Positions 35,965 through 46,697 of a stretch of DNA of 64,000 nucleotides are shown piece after piece (position 1 is the stretch's first letter; each line of letters begins with the position of its first letter). The notes beneath the pieces are model-generated. The model saw only the letters and a program-made list of their open reading frames with translations. It had not been told where the DNA came from and ran no database searches. Both the position numbers and the translations under genes were made by a program. The DNA lies in assembly GCA_013141015.1 (NCBI GenBank), contig JABFRT010000036.1, positions 62,001-126,000 on the forward strand, in the 5' to 3' direction. The stretch is from Hyphomicrobium sp. Its GTDB lineage: Bacteria; Pseudomonadota; Alphaproteobacteria; Rhizobiales; Hyphomicrobiaceae.

Positions 35965-37485
35965 ATGACACATAGTGAAGTCTTTGTTATCGGTGCAGGC
36001 CCCGCAGGCCTCACCGCGTCGTACCTGCTCACCAAACAAGGCATCTCGGCAACCGTGATCGAAGCCGATCCGGTGTTTGTCGGCGGCATCAGCCGTACAG
36101 CCAACTATAAAGATTTCCTTTTCGACATCGGCGGCCACCGGTTCTTTTCGAAATCCAAGGAAGTCGTCGATTTGTGGAAAGAAATCCTGCCGCAGGATTT
36201 CATTTCGCGTCCGCGCTTGAGCCGCATCTACTACGACGGCAAATACTATTCGTACCCGCTGAAAGCCTTCGAAGCGCTCGGCAACCTCGGCGTCATCGAA
36301 AGCTCGATGTGCGTGTTGTCGTTCATGTACAAGCAGGCTTTCCCGAACGAAAAGCCGGAGACGTTCCACGATTGGGTGGCGAACCAGTTCGGCGAGCGCC
36401 TGTTCTCGATCTTCTTCAAAACCTACACCGAAAAAGTGTGGGGCATGAGCTGCGATGAAATCTCAGCCGACTGGGCGGCACAGCGCATCAAGGGTCTCGA
36501 TTTGTGGACCGCAATGTCGAGCGCGCTTCGCAATTCGATCGCGCCGAAAGGCTTCAAGGACGGCACCAAGGCCCATGATGGCCAGGTGATCAAGACGCTG
36601 ATCGACAGCTTCGAATACCCGCGCAAGGGCCCGGGCATGATGTGGGATGCGGCTGCCCGCAAAACGCGCGAGCAGGGCGGCACTATCCATATGGGCACGC
36701 GCCTGATGGGCCTCACGTTCGACAAGGAATCGGGCCTGTGGACAATCACCGCGCATAAGCAAGACGGCGAAGTGCTGACGTTCACAGCCAAGCACGTGAT
36801 TTCTTCCGCGCCGATGACCGAGCTTGTCAACAGCTTCACGGTCAAGCCGAAATGCGCGGAAACAGCGGCAAAGCTACGCTATCGCGATTTTATCACAGTC
36901 GCGGTGGTCGTTGATAAGCCGGACCTGTTCCCGGACAATTGGATTTACATTCACGAGCCGAGCGTCAAAGTCGGCCGCATCCAGAACTTCCGCTCCTGGT
37001 CGCCGGAAATGGTGCCGGACGAAAAACTCGCCTGCCTCGGGTTGGAATACTTCTGCTTCGAAGGCGATGGCCTTTGGAATGCGCCGGATGAAGAACTGAT
37101 CGCGCTCGCCAAGAAAGAGCTGGCGATCATTGGTCTTGCAACTGAAGACGAATGCATCGACGGCTGCGTGGTCCGCCAGAAGAAGGCCTATCCGGTCTAC
37201 GACGAAGGCTACAAGCAGAACGTCGAAGCGATCCGCGCGGACCTTGCGGAAAACTATCCGACGCTGCACATGGTCGGCCGCAACGGCATGCACAAGTACA
37301 ACAACCAAGACCACGCGATGATGACGTCAATGTTGACGGTCAAGAACATCGTTGCCGGAGAAATGCAATTCGATATCTGGAACGTCAACGAAGACGCCGA
37401 GTATCACGAAGCAGGTGATTCCGGCACGCAAGAAGCCTTGAAGAGCGTGCGCATGGTTCCGCGCCGCGTAGGGACGGCGGCGTGA
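35965..37485 (+). CDS. FAD-dependent oxidoreductase, UDP-galactopyranose-mutase-like
   Basis: 506 residues. Dinucleotide fold VFVIGAGPAGLTASYLL (about 6-22), then EADPVFVGGISRT, GGHRFFSK, and TYTEKVWGMSCDEISADWAAQRI as in the amine-oxidase/mutase-like proteins found in polysaccharide clusters. The C-terminal FAD-binding part is HMVGRNGMHKYNNQDHAM. It probably acts on a nucleotide sugar or lipid-linked intermediate; a true UDP-galactopyranose mutase is usually shorter (about 370-390 residues), so the reaction is left open. It forms an operon with GtrA (4-bp overlap) and the methyltransferase. Confidence 0.8.
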   Translation: MTHSEVFVIGAGPAGLTASYLLTKQGISATVIEADPVFVGGISRTANYKDFLFDIGGHRFFSKSKEVVDLWKEILPQDFISRPRLSRIYYDGKYYSYPLKAFEALGNLGVIESSMCVLSFMYKQAFPNEKPETFHDWVANQFGERLFSIFFKTYTEKVWGMSCDEISADWAAQRIKGLDLWTAMSSALRNSIAPKGFKDGTKAHDGQVIKTLIDSFEYPRKGPGMMWDAAARKTREQGGTIHMGTRLMGLTFDKESGLWTITAHKQDGEVLTFTAKHVISSAPMTELVNSFTVKPKCAETAAKLRYRDFITVAVVVDKPDLFPDNWIYIHEPSVKVGRIQNFRSWSPEMVPDEKLACLGLEYFCFEGDGLWNAPDEELIALAKKELAIIGLATEDECIDGCVVRQKKAYPVYDEGYKQNVEAIRADLAENYPTLHMVGRNGMHKYNNQDHAMMTSMLTVKNIVAGEMQFDIWNVNEDAEYHEAGDSGTQEALKSVRMVPRRVGTAA

Positions 37486-37964
37486 CACGTGCGATGAAAG
37501 ACAAGCTCAAAGAGCTGCTCGCCAGCCATAGCGCCGAGGTCCGCCAATTCGCCGGATACGTCGCGGTCAGCGGGGCGGCGCTGTGCGTCGACTTCTCGAT
37601 CTATTGGGCGCTGCTCAGCGTGGCGCACTACGCTTTCATCGCAGCGGCTGGCGGCTATGTTTGCGGTGTTCTTTCCCACTACATGATGTCGTCGCGCGTG
37701 GTGTTCCGCGACCGCTTCGACAAGCGCGGCGTCGTTGAAGAAGCGCCAACCGTCGTCAAGTTCTTTGCGGCGGGCGCATCGGGCCTCGTCGTGACTGCGA
37801 TTGTCGTCGGCGTGCTCGCCGACATGATGGGCGTGCATCCGCTGATCGCCAAAATCTGCGCCGCCGGTTGCTCGTTTACAGTCGTGTTCCTAAGCCTGCG
37901 CTTCTTCGTGTTCAATCACGCACCTAAGAATTCAACGCCGGATACAGCCGCGGCTGCCGCCTGA
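37482..37964 (+). CDS. GtrA family membrane protein
   Basis: 160 residues. GTG start overlaps the previous stop as GTGA. Four TM helices match GtrA (VRQFAGYVAVSGAALCVDF, YVCGVLSHYMMSSRVVF, FFAAGASGLVVTAIVV, FLSLRFFVF). GtrA-like proteins are thought to move polyprenyl-phosphate-linked sugars across the inner membrane. This fits an operon with a sugar-modifying flavoenzyme. Confidence 0.9.
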   Translation: MTRAMKDKLKELLASHSAEVRQFAGYVAVSGAALCVDFSIYWALLSVAHYAFIAAAGGYVCGVLSHYMMSSRVVFRDRFDKRGVVEEAPTVVKFFAAGASGLVVTAIVVGVLADMMGVHPLIAKICAAGCSFTVVFLSLRFFVFNHAPKNSTPDTAAAAA

Positions 37965-37975
37965 GAGAGGCCAAA

Positions 37976-38674
37976 ATGTTCGTTGCAAACTATGGTCTGA
38001 AAAGCCTGGTGCAGAAAGCGGCAATGGTTGCCCGGCTGCCACTCGCCTATTCGCAAGATCACCCTTACACAGGCCTCAAAGAGCGGGCCCACAAAGATAC
38101 GCTCGATTTCATCACGGCCGTGATGCCGGATAGCTTAGCGTTCGATACACCGCGCGAATTGATGCAGTATGCGCTGTCCCGCGCTACCATCGACGGCATC
38201 TATGCTGAGTTCGGCGTCAATGAAGGCGGCACGATTAGTTACATCGCCAAACAGAAGCCAACCAAAACCATTCACGGCTTCGACAGCTTCGAAGGCCTGC
38301 CGGAAGACTGGACTGGCAATGCCATGTACGCCGGCTATTTCAACCGCAAAGGCCGCATGCCGAAAGTGCCGGCAAACGTCCAGCTGCATCGCGGCTGGTT
38401 CAACGCTTCGACGCCAAAGTTTGCAGCTGAACACAAGGGTCCGCTGGCGTTCTTGCACGTCGATTGCGATCTCTACTCATCGACCGCCGATATTTTTGCG
38501 AATCTCGGTGATCGCATCGTGCCCGGCACCGTCATCATGTTCGACGAATACTTCAACTATCCGAATTGGCAGGCTCATGAGCACAAGGCGTTCATGGAAT
38601 TTCAAGCTTCCTCCGGTAACAAGTTCAAGTCACTCGGCTACTCGATCCAGCAGATCGCCGTCATCGCGCTTTGA
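37976..38674 (+). CDS. TylF/MycF-type O-methyltransferase
   Basis: 232 residues. SAM fold with YAEFGVNEGGTISYIA, GFDSFEGLPEDW, FLHVDCDLYSSTADIF and MFDEYFNYPNWQAHEHKAF, the macrocin-O-methyltransferase family pattern with metal-binding acidic residues. It probably methylates a sugar hydroxyl on a surface polysaccharide. 11 bp after gtrA and ahead of a strong terminator, so it ends the operon. Confidence 0.88.
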   Translation: MFVANYGLKSLVQKAAMVARLPLAYSQDHPYTGLKERAHKDTLDFITAVMPDSLAFDTPRELMQYALSRATIDGIYAEFGVNEGGTISYIAKQKPTKTIHGFDSFEGLPEDWTGNAMYAGYFNRKGRMPKVPANVQLHRGWFNASTPKFAAEHKGPLAFLHVDCDLYSSTADIFANLGDRIVPGTVIMFDEYFNYPNWQAHEHKAFMEFQASSGNKFKSLGYSIQQIAVIAL

Positions 38675-38711
38675 TCGGCTGGTCAGCCGCAAAAGTTTAG
38701 TGTTGCGTCTT

Positions 38712-38747
38712 AAACCCCGTGCCCCTGTGGCGCGGGGTTTTTTGTTT
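38712..38747 (+). terminator. Rho-independent terminator of the polysaccharide-type operon
   Basis: AACCCCGTGC ... GCGCGGGGTT stem (38712-38740) followed by TTTTTTG. Confidence 0.8.
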
Positions 38748-38812
38748 GTGCGCTTGAGGATGCAGGCCAATCACGGTACGCAACTGGTTCGCTTGCCAAT
38801 GCAGGATCCAAG

Positions 38813-39286
38813 ATGCCCGCTCACCGACCGAACTACTGGCTCTTCAAATCTGAACCCGATGCATTCTCGTGGGATAACCTCGTCGCTAACGGCGATGCGG
38901 GCGAACCGTGGGAAGGCGTGCGCAATTACTTGGCGCGGAATACCATGCGCCAGATGAAAATCGGTGATCTCGGGTTCTTCTATCACTCGAACATTGGGCT
39001 GGAAGTGGTCGGCATCTGCAAGGTCGTGGCGCTCGCTCACCCGGATGCCAGCGACGGCACTGGCAAATGGGAGTGCGTGGACGTGACGGCCGTGTGCCCG
39101 ATGCCCAAACCTGTCACGCTCGCCGCCGTCAAGGCCAACCCGAAGCTCGCCAAAATGGCGCTTGTCACGTCAATGCGGCTGTCGGTGCAGCCGGTCACAC
39201 CTGACGAATGGGCCGAGGTCTGCCGGATGGGTGGCGTGACGGGCGGGCTTAATAACGGCAAAGCACAAAAAAAGCAGCGAGCCTAA
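38813..39286 (+). CDS. EVE domain-containing protein
   Basis: 157 residues. EVE/PUA-like fold: YWLFKSEPDAFSWDNLV, GEPWEGVRNYLARNTMRQMKIGDLGFFYHSN, VGICKVVALAHPD. EVE domains bind modified bases in DNA or RNA (for example 5-methylcytosine derivatives). Stand-alone EVE proteins of this type are widespread in proteobacteria next to housekeeping genes. 71 bp ahead of the methyltransferase gene, possibly cotranscribed. Confidence 0.92.
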   Translation: MPAHRPNYWLFKSEPDAFSWDNLVANGDAGEPWEGVRNYLARNTMRQMKIGDLGFFYHSNIGLEVVGICKVVALAHPDASDGTGKWECVDVTAVCPMPKPVTLAAVKANPKLAKMALVTSMRLSVQPVTPDEWAEVCRMGGVTGGLNNGKAQKKQRA

Positions 39287-39357
39287 GCTGCGCGAAACCA
39301 CGGCATCATTCGCAACCGGACCAGTCCCGGCAGCGCTCAAAGAAAGTTGGATCGTGC

Positions 39358-40032
39358 ATGGCCAAGTCTGACGCGCATCAGACGAATAGCCCGCTGTCGC
39401 ATGACGCCTTCATCCGGGCCAACACCCGCCTGCTGTCGCCCCCGCTGGTCCCGGAAATCCGCCTGCACTTGGCCGAAGAATCCGTGCCGATCTGGCAGAA
39501 GACCGAGGACGAGCTCGGTGAAATGAACGTGCCGCCGCCGTTCTGGGCGTTCGCTTGGGCCGGTGGGCAGGCGCTTGCGCGCTATCTGCTAGACCACCCC
39601 GCCACCTGCGCCGGACACAACGTGATCGACCTTGGTGCCGGCTCGGGGTTGACCGCGATTGCCGCCGCGATGACTGGCGCGCGTTCTGTATTAGCGGCCG
39701 ATATCGATGAATTTGCGCGGGCGTCTTGCAATCTAAACGCTGCAGCCAATGGCGTTGCGTTCGACGTGACGGGGGAGGATCTTTTGGCCGGGCCCGCACG
39801 GGCGACGGGCGTCGTACTGGTTGGTGACCTATTCTATGAGCGCACCCTGGCCGACCGAGTGCTCGCTTACATCGATGCCGCAAAAACAAGCGGTGCCACA
39901 GTTTTCATCGGCGATCCGCAGCGCAGCTACTTCCCGCGGGACCGGTTTACCTCGCTGACTACCTACCAGGTGCCCGTGACGCGGGAATTGGAAGATGCCG
40001 AGGTCAAGAAAACCGCAGTTTGGCGGGCCTAG
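39358..40032 (+). CDS. Protein lysine methyltransferase, ETF-beta KMT-like
   Basis: 224 residues. Class I SAM fold: PPFWAFAWAGGQALARYLL, VIDLGAGSGLTAIAAAMTGA, and the GDLFYERTLADRVL motif (D-x-F-Y) of the METTL20/ETFB-KMT group. Bacterial members methylate lysines of the electron transfer flavoprotein beta subunit and some ribosomal proteins. The substrate here is inferred from motif only. Confidence 0.82.
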   Translation: MAKSDAHQTNSPLSHDAFIRANTRLLSPPLVPEIRLHLAEESVPIWQKTEDELGEMNVPPPFWAFAWAGGQALARYLLDHPATCAGHNVIDLGAGSGLTAIAAAMTGARSVLAADIDEFARASCNLNAAANGVAFDVTGEDLLAGPARATGVVLVGDLFYERTLADRVLAYIDAAKTSGATVFIGDPQRSYFPRDRFTSLTTYQVPVTRELEDAEVKKTAVWRA

Positions 40033-40150
40033 GGTTTTGGTCTGAATTCCCTAAACTTTAGACCTACGAACATGTTGTCGCGAGGCCACAGACCCCGCAT
40101 AATGGCCGGACACGGCCGCAGATCAGACGGCCGACCCGAGGAGAACGCGC

Positions 40151-42091
<1,941 letters not shown>

Positions 42092-42120
42092 GGGCGCCGG
42101 GAAACCGGGCCAAAATTCGA

Positions 42121-42150
42121 AAAGGGCACGGCTTAATGGCCGTGCCCTTT
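42121..42150. terminator. Bidirectional terminator between acs and a TadG-like gene
   Basis: AAAGGGCACGGC (42121-42132) and GCCGTGCCCTTT (42139-42150) form a perfect 12-bp stem with A and T tracts on both sides. Confidence 0.8.
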
Positions 42151-42175
42151 GTCATTTTAGCCCGTTCAATTTGGC

Positions 42176-43498
42176 TCAGCTGGCAACACGAAGCGTATTC
42201 AGCTTTTCGACGATGGCCTTGAATGAAGCTTTGAGGTCCGGGCCTGTCTTTGCGTCGAAGAAGTTGCTCGGGCCAGATGCGCATTGTTCCAGTTCTGCGA
42301 GCGCGCGCGCGTCATAGAGTGCAAATCCAATTGTGAATACCTGAATATTCTTGCCCTTGATTGCATTGCACAAGGCGTCGAATTGAGCATACGATTCATC
42401 AGCTTGAACCGAGTCCGATGAGCTGCCGGTCAAGTAGGACGTGTTGAATTCACCGTCCGTCATAATAATCATCGACTTCTTGACGTTGGGGTCGGTGTAG
42501 GGCTTCGGCGCGCTTGCAGCCGGCAATACGCTTGCCCATTCGGGCGACAACAAATACCAGCCCCAGGCCGTGCCGATATGCCCGGCCGTCGCACCTGACG
42601 CAAGATAGCTGTCAATCGTGTCCTTGACCTCTTGCTGCTGGCTCTTGCCTTGCAGCGGAAGCACGGTAGGAGACGGGCAATTGTAACGGCTGGGCTTGGG
42701 GTCCGTGGTCACATTCGGCAGTTTGTCGATGCCGATTGGAGCCGCATCTGTTGCTGCATGCACGCCCTGACGTTCAACCACACAGGTGTCTTGATCAACA
42801 CCTGCAACGTCCTTGCATTTCCATTCGTGGTGATCCCAAGAGCACACAGTTGTTGCCGGAACGTTGGTAACGGCAGAGGCCAAAGCGCCCGCGTTAACGG
42901 ACGCAGAGTAGGGTGCAAGCGCAATGCGCACGCCATCTTCTGAGATTGAACCATTGTACAATTCGTCAATGACGTCCTTGGCTGCCGACTTCAGGTCCGT
43001 CAGTTTGTTAGCCGAGTTCATCGAGCCGGTGATATCGAGAACCATTGAGATTTCGACTTTTTTCATGTCGAACACGACTTTCGATTTCAGCGCAACATTC
43101 ACCGCCGATGAATCGCGGATCAGATTGGAAAACATGGTTGGAAGCGACGCGCCGCCGATCATTTCGACACTGTTTTTCGTCCTGTCAATGGTCACGGTTG
43201 GCGTTTGAAGGCTGTTGGCCGTAACGCCGGTCTTTGCCATTGACGCAGTGAAATGGGCGATCGCCATTGTTTGCAGGTCGGCGTCGTTGACAGTGTCGTC
43301 GGGCAGTAGCTTGGCGCCAGCCAGCGCCGCGGCGTCGAGTGCCTGCTGCATGCGGGACGTGTAGTTGTAGTAACGGGACGTGTCGATCGCCAAGCCTGTC
43401 AGACCAAGCAGAACGATGCAGCTCAAGCCAAAGAGAATAGCAACTGTACCTTCGCGGTCATTGGCAAAATCACGGGACAGCTTGCGGAGCGCGTGCAT
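42176..43498 (-). CDS. TadG-like pilus-assembly protein with vWA domain (copy 1)
   Basis: 440 residues from ATG 43498 with GAGGT upstream (TTG 43510 is also in frame). The N-terminal TadE/G segment is DREGTVAILFGLSCIVLLGLTGLAIDTSRYY (basic, then one TM), then a vWA domain with MIDAS VLDITGSM and MTDGEFNTSYL. TadG-type proteins are minor pseudopilins or anchors of Flp pili. Other tad/cpa genes are absent from the window. It is paralogous to the gene at 43862. Confidence 0.85.
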   Translation of the reverse strand: MHALRKLSRDFANDREGTVAILFGLSCIVLLGLTGLAIDTSRYYNYTSRMQQALDAAALAGAKLLPDDTVNDADLQTMAIAHFTASMAKTGVTANSLQTPTVTIDRTKNSVEMIGGASLPTMFSNLIRDSSAVNVALKSKVVFDMKKVEISMVLDITGSMNSANKLTDLKSAAKDVIDELYNGSISEDGVRIALAPYSASVNAGALASAVTNVPATTVCSWDHHEWKCKDVAGVDQDTCVVERQGVHAATDAAPIGIDKLPNVTTDPKPSRYNCPSPTVLPLQGKSQQQEVKDTIDSYLASGATAGHIGTAWGWYLLSPEWASVLPAASAPKPYTDPNVKKSMIIMTDGEFNTSYLTGSSSDSVQADESYAQFDALCNAIKGKNIQVFTIGFALYDARALAELEQCASGPSNFFDAKTGPDLKASFKAIVEKLNTLRVAS

Positions 43499-43794
43499 GT
43501 GTAACCTCAATTGGCAGTTTGCGGATAGGTGCCGTCGAGGTTTGCATAAAACACCGTTTAAATTGTTACTGCGAAAAATGCTGGAGAATTAAATGTAGAC
43601 CAATGGTTTTTATTGTGTTCCGGATTGGATTGAATTTGAGCAAAGTTGCCAGAATTAAACAGCGGTTCATAAAAATTTACGCAATATATCCCGATGCCAG
43701 CGTTGCGTTTTGAGCCGTATCGTTCCGCTTCTGCGCAGCCGGGTGCCGGGCCTTTGGTGAAGAATTGCCGAATTGAGACAGGATGTGCCGGAAT
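43499..43794. other. A/T-rich spacer between the two TadG-like genes
   Basis: About 300 bp, clearly A/T-richer than its surroundings, with no coding frame. It presumably holds the promoter of TadG-like copy 1, but no clear -35/-10 pair was assigned. Confidence 0.4.
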
Positions 43795-43838
43795 GAAAAA
43801 CGCCGGGCGCCGAATATTGGCGTCCCGGCGTCGTTTTT
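43795..43838 (-). terminator. Terminator of TadG-like copy 2
   Basis: ACGCCGGGCGCC (43800-43811) pairs with GGCGTCCCGGCGT (43819-43831, one bulge). Minus-strand tail GTTTTTC; a T run on the plus side also makes it potentially bidirectional. Confidence 0.7.
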
Positions 43839-43861
43839 TGTGGCCTTGTTCGGTCCACCAA

Positions 43862-45175
43862 TTACTTGGTAATGCGCAGTTGGGTCAATTTGGCTGCAAA
43901 ATTCGTGAAGGCTGCTTCCAATTGTTCCGGGCTCGATGCGTTGGCGTAGTAGCCATCACCCGGTGTTGCGCAGGCTTTGAGGGTCTTTTGCGCATCCGCT
44001 GGCGCATCAAAGGCGACCGAGAATACCACAACATCCTTGTCAGCGGCCTTCATTGCGTCGCAGAGCTTGACGGCCTGGGTTTTTGACCAGTTGGTCTTGT
44101 CGGCCTTGTTGCCGTGGTAGGCGGTGTTGAAGCTGCCGTCGGTCATCAAAATGACGGCCTTGATCAGTTTCTTTTCCTTCACGCGGCTGTAGGACTCTGG
44201 TGCGCTGTCGCCGTTGAACGTGCCGCCCCATTGATCCGAGACCATGTTCCAAGCCCACTGGATGCCGAGGTGGCCTGCGGTCCAGCCTTGCGGTTTGAAT
44301 GCCTTGACGGCCTTAACCAGCGCGTCATGGTCGTCCGAAAGCGGCATGAGCGAGGCGGATGGGCATTCGTAGGCGTTCTTCGGCGTGCTGCCGTCTGAGT
44401 CATCGATGTCGTCCTTGCCGTCTTCCTTAACCAGGAATGGTTCGGCGCCTGGGGTGCCGACGATCACGGGGGCATCGGTCAGAAGGCCGCTCTTGCGTTC
44501 GGTGACACAACCGTCCTTGCTGCGGAGGTTTGAAATTGCGGAGGCGTATGAGCCCATGTTGATGCCCGAGGAATAGGGCGCCACGCCGATGCGGACACGG
44601 TGAGCGGGGTTGGGCTGTTCCGGAATGAGACGGTCGGCGAACTGCTCGAACGCGGTCTTCAATGCATCGATCTTGCGCTTGCCGCCGACGACTTCGCTCA
44701 TCGATCCGGTGATGTCGAGCGCCATGCCAATCTCAATGTCTTTCTGCTGATAGGTGGCCGCAGATGACACGGGAATGTCCATCTTGGTGAAGCCGCTGAC
44801 GCGGGCCAGCGTCATCTTAACTTCTGATTTCACGTCGATATCAACTGTGCCATTCGGGCGGTCGATTTTGATGTTCGGTGTGCCAATGGTGCCCATGTTG
44901 CGCACGCTTTTGACGTTCTCGTTAAAGAAGTTGGTCGCGAGATCGACAATCGCGCTGTCGCCAAGATCGCCATCAAGCAGGGCGCGGCCGGCAACCAGCG
45001 ACGAAGCATCAACTGCTTGTGAGATGCGCGAGCGCATGTCGTAAATGCGGCTGTAGTCGACCGCGATGGCGCCCATGAAGAACAACATGAAGGTCAACAA
45101 GCCGAACAGCACGGCGACGGCACCTTCATCATCCGAGCCGAATGTCTTAACTTGTAGCTTCCAACGCGTGGACAT
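43862..45175 (-). CDS. TadG-like pilus-assembly protein with vWA domain (copy 2)
   Basis: 437 residues. The layout matches copy 1: DDEGAVAVLFGLLTFMLFFMGAIAVDYSRIYD, vWA MIDAS MALDITGSM, and MTDGSFNTAYHGNK. The terminal LRITK parallels copy 1's LRVAS. Likely an ancient tandem duplication, each copy with its own terminator. The role is surface-pilus related by family only. Confidence 0.85.
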   Translation of the reverse strand: MSTRWKLQVKTFGSDDEGAVAVLFGLLTFMLFFMGAIAVDYSRIYDMRSRISQAVDASSLVAGRALLDGDLGDSAIVDLATNFFNENVKSVRNMGTIGTPNIKIDRPNGTVDIDVKSEVKMTLARVSGFTKMDIPVSSAATYQQKDIEIGMALDITGSMSEVVGGKRKIDALKTAFEQFADRLIPEQPNPAHRVRIGVAPYSSGINMGSYASAISNLRSKDGCVTERKSGLLTDAPVIVGTPGAEPFLVKEDGKDDIDDSDGSTPKNAYECPSASLMPLSDDHDALVKAVKAFKPQGWTAGHLGIQWAWNMVSDQWGGTFNGDSAPESYSRVKEKKLIKAVILMTDGSFNTAYHGNKADKTNWSKTQAVKLCDAMKAADKDVVVFSVAFDAPADAQKTLKACATPGDGYYANASSPEQLEAAFTNFAAKLTQLRITK

Positions 45176-45339
45176 GTGTCTCTCCGTGAAACATCTTCGT
45201 CTTGATGCTCACGGGTGATGCAACCGGGGTGCCGCCAGTGCCAACGCTAGGGCAGGTGCTGTGACTGCCGTTTGGCGTGGTGTATGAACTGTTAAAGGCT
45301 GTTCAAGTCTGGTGTGCCATTAACGGTTGGGCGAAAGAC

Positions 45340-45561
45340 TTAAAAATCGCTGGCGATGCCGCCTTTTTCCCAGTCGCCGAAGCGTACAGGGTCTGGGCCG
45401 TCCCGTCCGCCGACTTCCTTGGCGGCGTTTGCGGCTGCGGCGTGCTGGCGGCGTTCAGCTGCTTCAGCCAGCGCGCGCTGTGCTTCAGGTGTCAGATGAC
45501 GCTCGGGCGCTGGAGCCTCGGCAGCCGCCGCTTCTGCCGGATTTTGATCACATTTCGTCAT
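45340..45561 (-). CDS. DUF1674 protein, SDHAF4-like succinate dehydrogenase assembly factor
   Basis: 73 residues from ATG 45561 (MTKCDQNPAEAAAAEAP). The C-terminus has the DUF1674 signature EVGGRDGPDPVRFGDWEKGGIASDF. Mitochondrial SDHAF4 binds flavinylated SdhA and promotes complex II assembly. The frame is open to 45699 but would run into the htpX leader. Divergent from htpX, an arrangement common in this order. Confidence 0.88.
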   Translation of the reverse strand: MTKCDQNPAEAAAAEAPAPERHLTPEAQRALAEAAERRQHAAAANAAKEVGGRDGPDPVRFGDWEKGGIASDF

Positions 45562-45692
45562 GGCATCTCCCGAAGTTTGCCGGAGTTCGCGTCCCGCCCG
45601 ATTGCGCCTCTTAACCCAGACGCCTATTGACCATATATAGGACTGAAACCGGCTGGCGGATGACCAGGTGCCGCGCCCGGAGGAGAACGCCA

Positions 45693-46694
45693 ATGCCAAT
45701 GAACTACGCCAAGACAGCCTTGCTGCTGGCCGCCCTGACCGCGATTTTCGTCGCCATGGGCGCGCTTGTCGGCGGCCGCTCCGGTTTGCTCATCGCTTTT
45801 GCAATCGCGCTCGTCATGAACGTGATGAGCCTGTGGAAGTCGGACACGATGGTACTCAAGATGTTCAAGGCGCAAGAGGTCGACGACAGCTCGGCGCCAG
45901 AACTGGTGTCGCTCGTGCGAACGCTGGCCGCGCGCGCCGAATTGCCGATGCCGCGCGTCTACATCATGAACAATCCGCAGCCGAACGCCTTCGCAACCGG
46001 CCGTAGCCCGTCGCGCGCCGCCGTTTGCGCATCGACCGGCTTGCTTGAAACCTTAACGCGCGAAGAGTTGGCGGGTGTTATTGCCCACGAACTCGCCCAC
46101 ATCAAAAACCGCGATACGTTGACCATGGCCGTTGCCGCGACGATCGGAGGCGCGGTGTCGATGTTCGCCCAGTATTTGCAGTTCGGCGCCATCTTCGGAT
46201 CAGGCCGAAGCGATGATCGCGGCGCGCTCGGTGGTTTCGGCACGCTCGTTGCGATGTTGCTTGCGCCGATGGCGGCGATGGTCGTGCAGATGTCGATCAG
46301 CCGATCGCGTGAGTACGCTGCCGACCGCATGGGGGCGATGATATCCGGCAACCCACTGTGGCTGGCGTCGGCCCTGAAAAAGATCAATGCCAAGGCGCGT
46401 CAGGTGATCAACCGCCGCGCCGAAGAAATTCCAGCGGCGGCGCACATGTTCATTGTCAACCCACTCAATGGGCGCGGCATCGACAGCCTCTTTTCAACCC
46501 ACCCCAATGTCGACAATCGGATAGCCGAGCTGGAAGCGCTGGCCCGTGAAATGGGCATTACCGGCAGCACCGCAGCCCTCGACGATTTGCCGTCGAATGG
46601 TGGTGATCTGTCAGGTGGCGATCCACGCGAAGTTTGGGTTGCCGGCCAGAATCATAGTCAGAACAGCGGCCGTTCGCGCCGTCCGTGGGGTTGA
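45693..46694 (+). CDS. htpX: Membrane zinc metalloprotease HtpX
   Basis: 333 residues from ATG 45693 ([13 protein letters not shown]), preceded by GGAGGAG at 7 nt; the in-frame ATG at 45627 is rejected. Two N-terminal TM helices, zinc site [10 protein letters not shown] with the downstream [10 protein letters not shown] glutamate, and two further TM segments (about 145-205). It degrades misfolded inner-membrane proteins. The Gly/Ser-rich tail ends [10 protein letters not shown]. Confidence 0.95.
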   Translation: MPMNYAKTALLLAALTAIFVAMGALVGGRSGLLIAFAIALVMNVMSLWKSDTMVLKMFKAQEVDDSSAPELVSLVRTLAARAELPMPRVYIMNNPQPNAFATGRSPSRAAVCASTGLLETLTREELAGVIAHELAHIKNRDTLTMAVAATIGGAVSMFAQYLQFGAIFGSGRSDDRGALGGFGTLVAMLLAPMAAMVVQMSISRSREYAADRMGAMISGNPLWLASALKKINAKARQVINRRAEEIPAAAHMFIVNPLNGRGIDSLFSTHPNVDNRIAELEALAREMGITGSTAALDDLPSNGGDLSGGDPREVWVAGQNHSQNSGRSRRPWG

Positions 46695-46697
46695 TAC

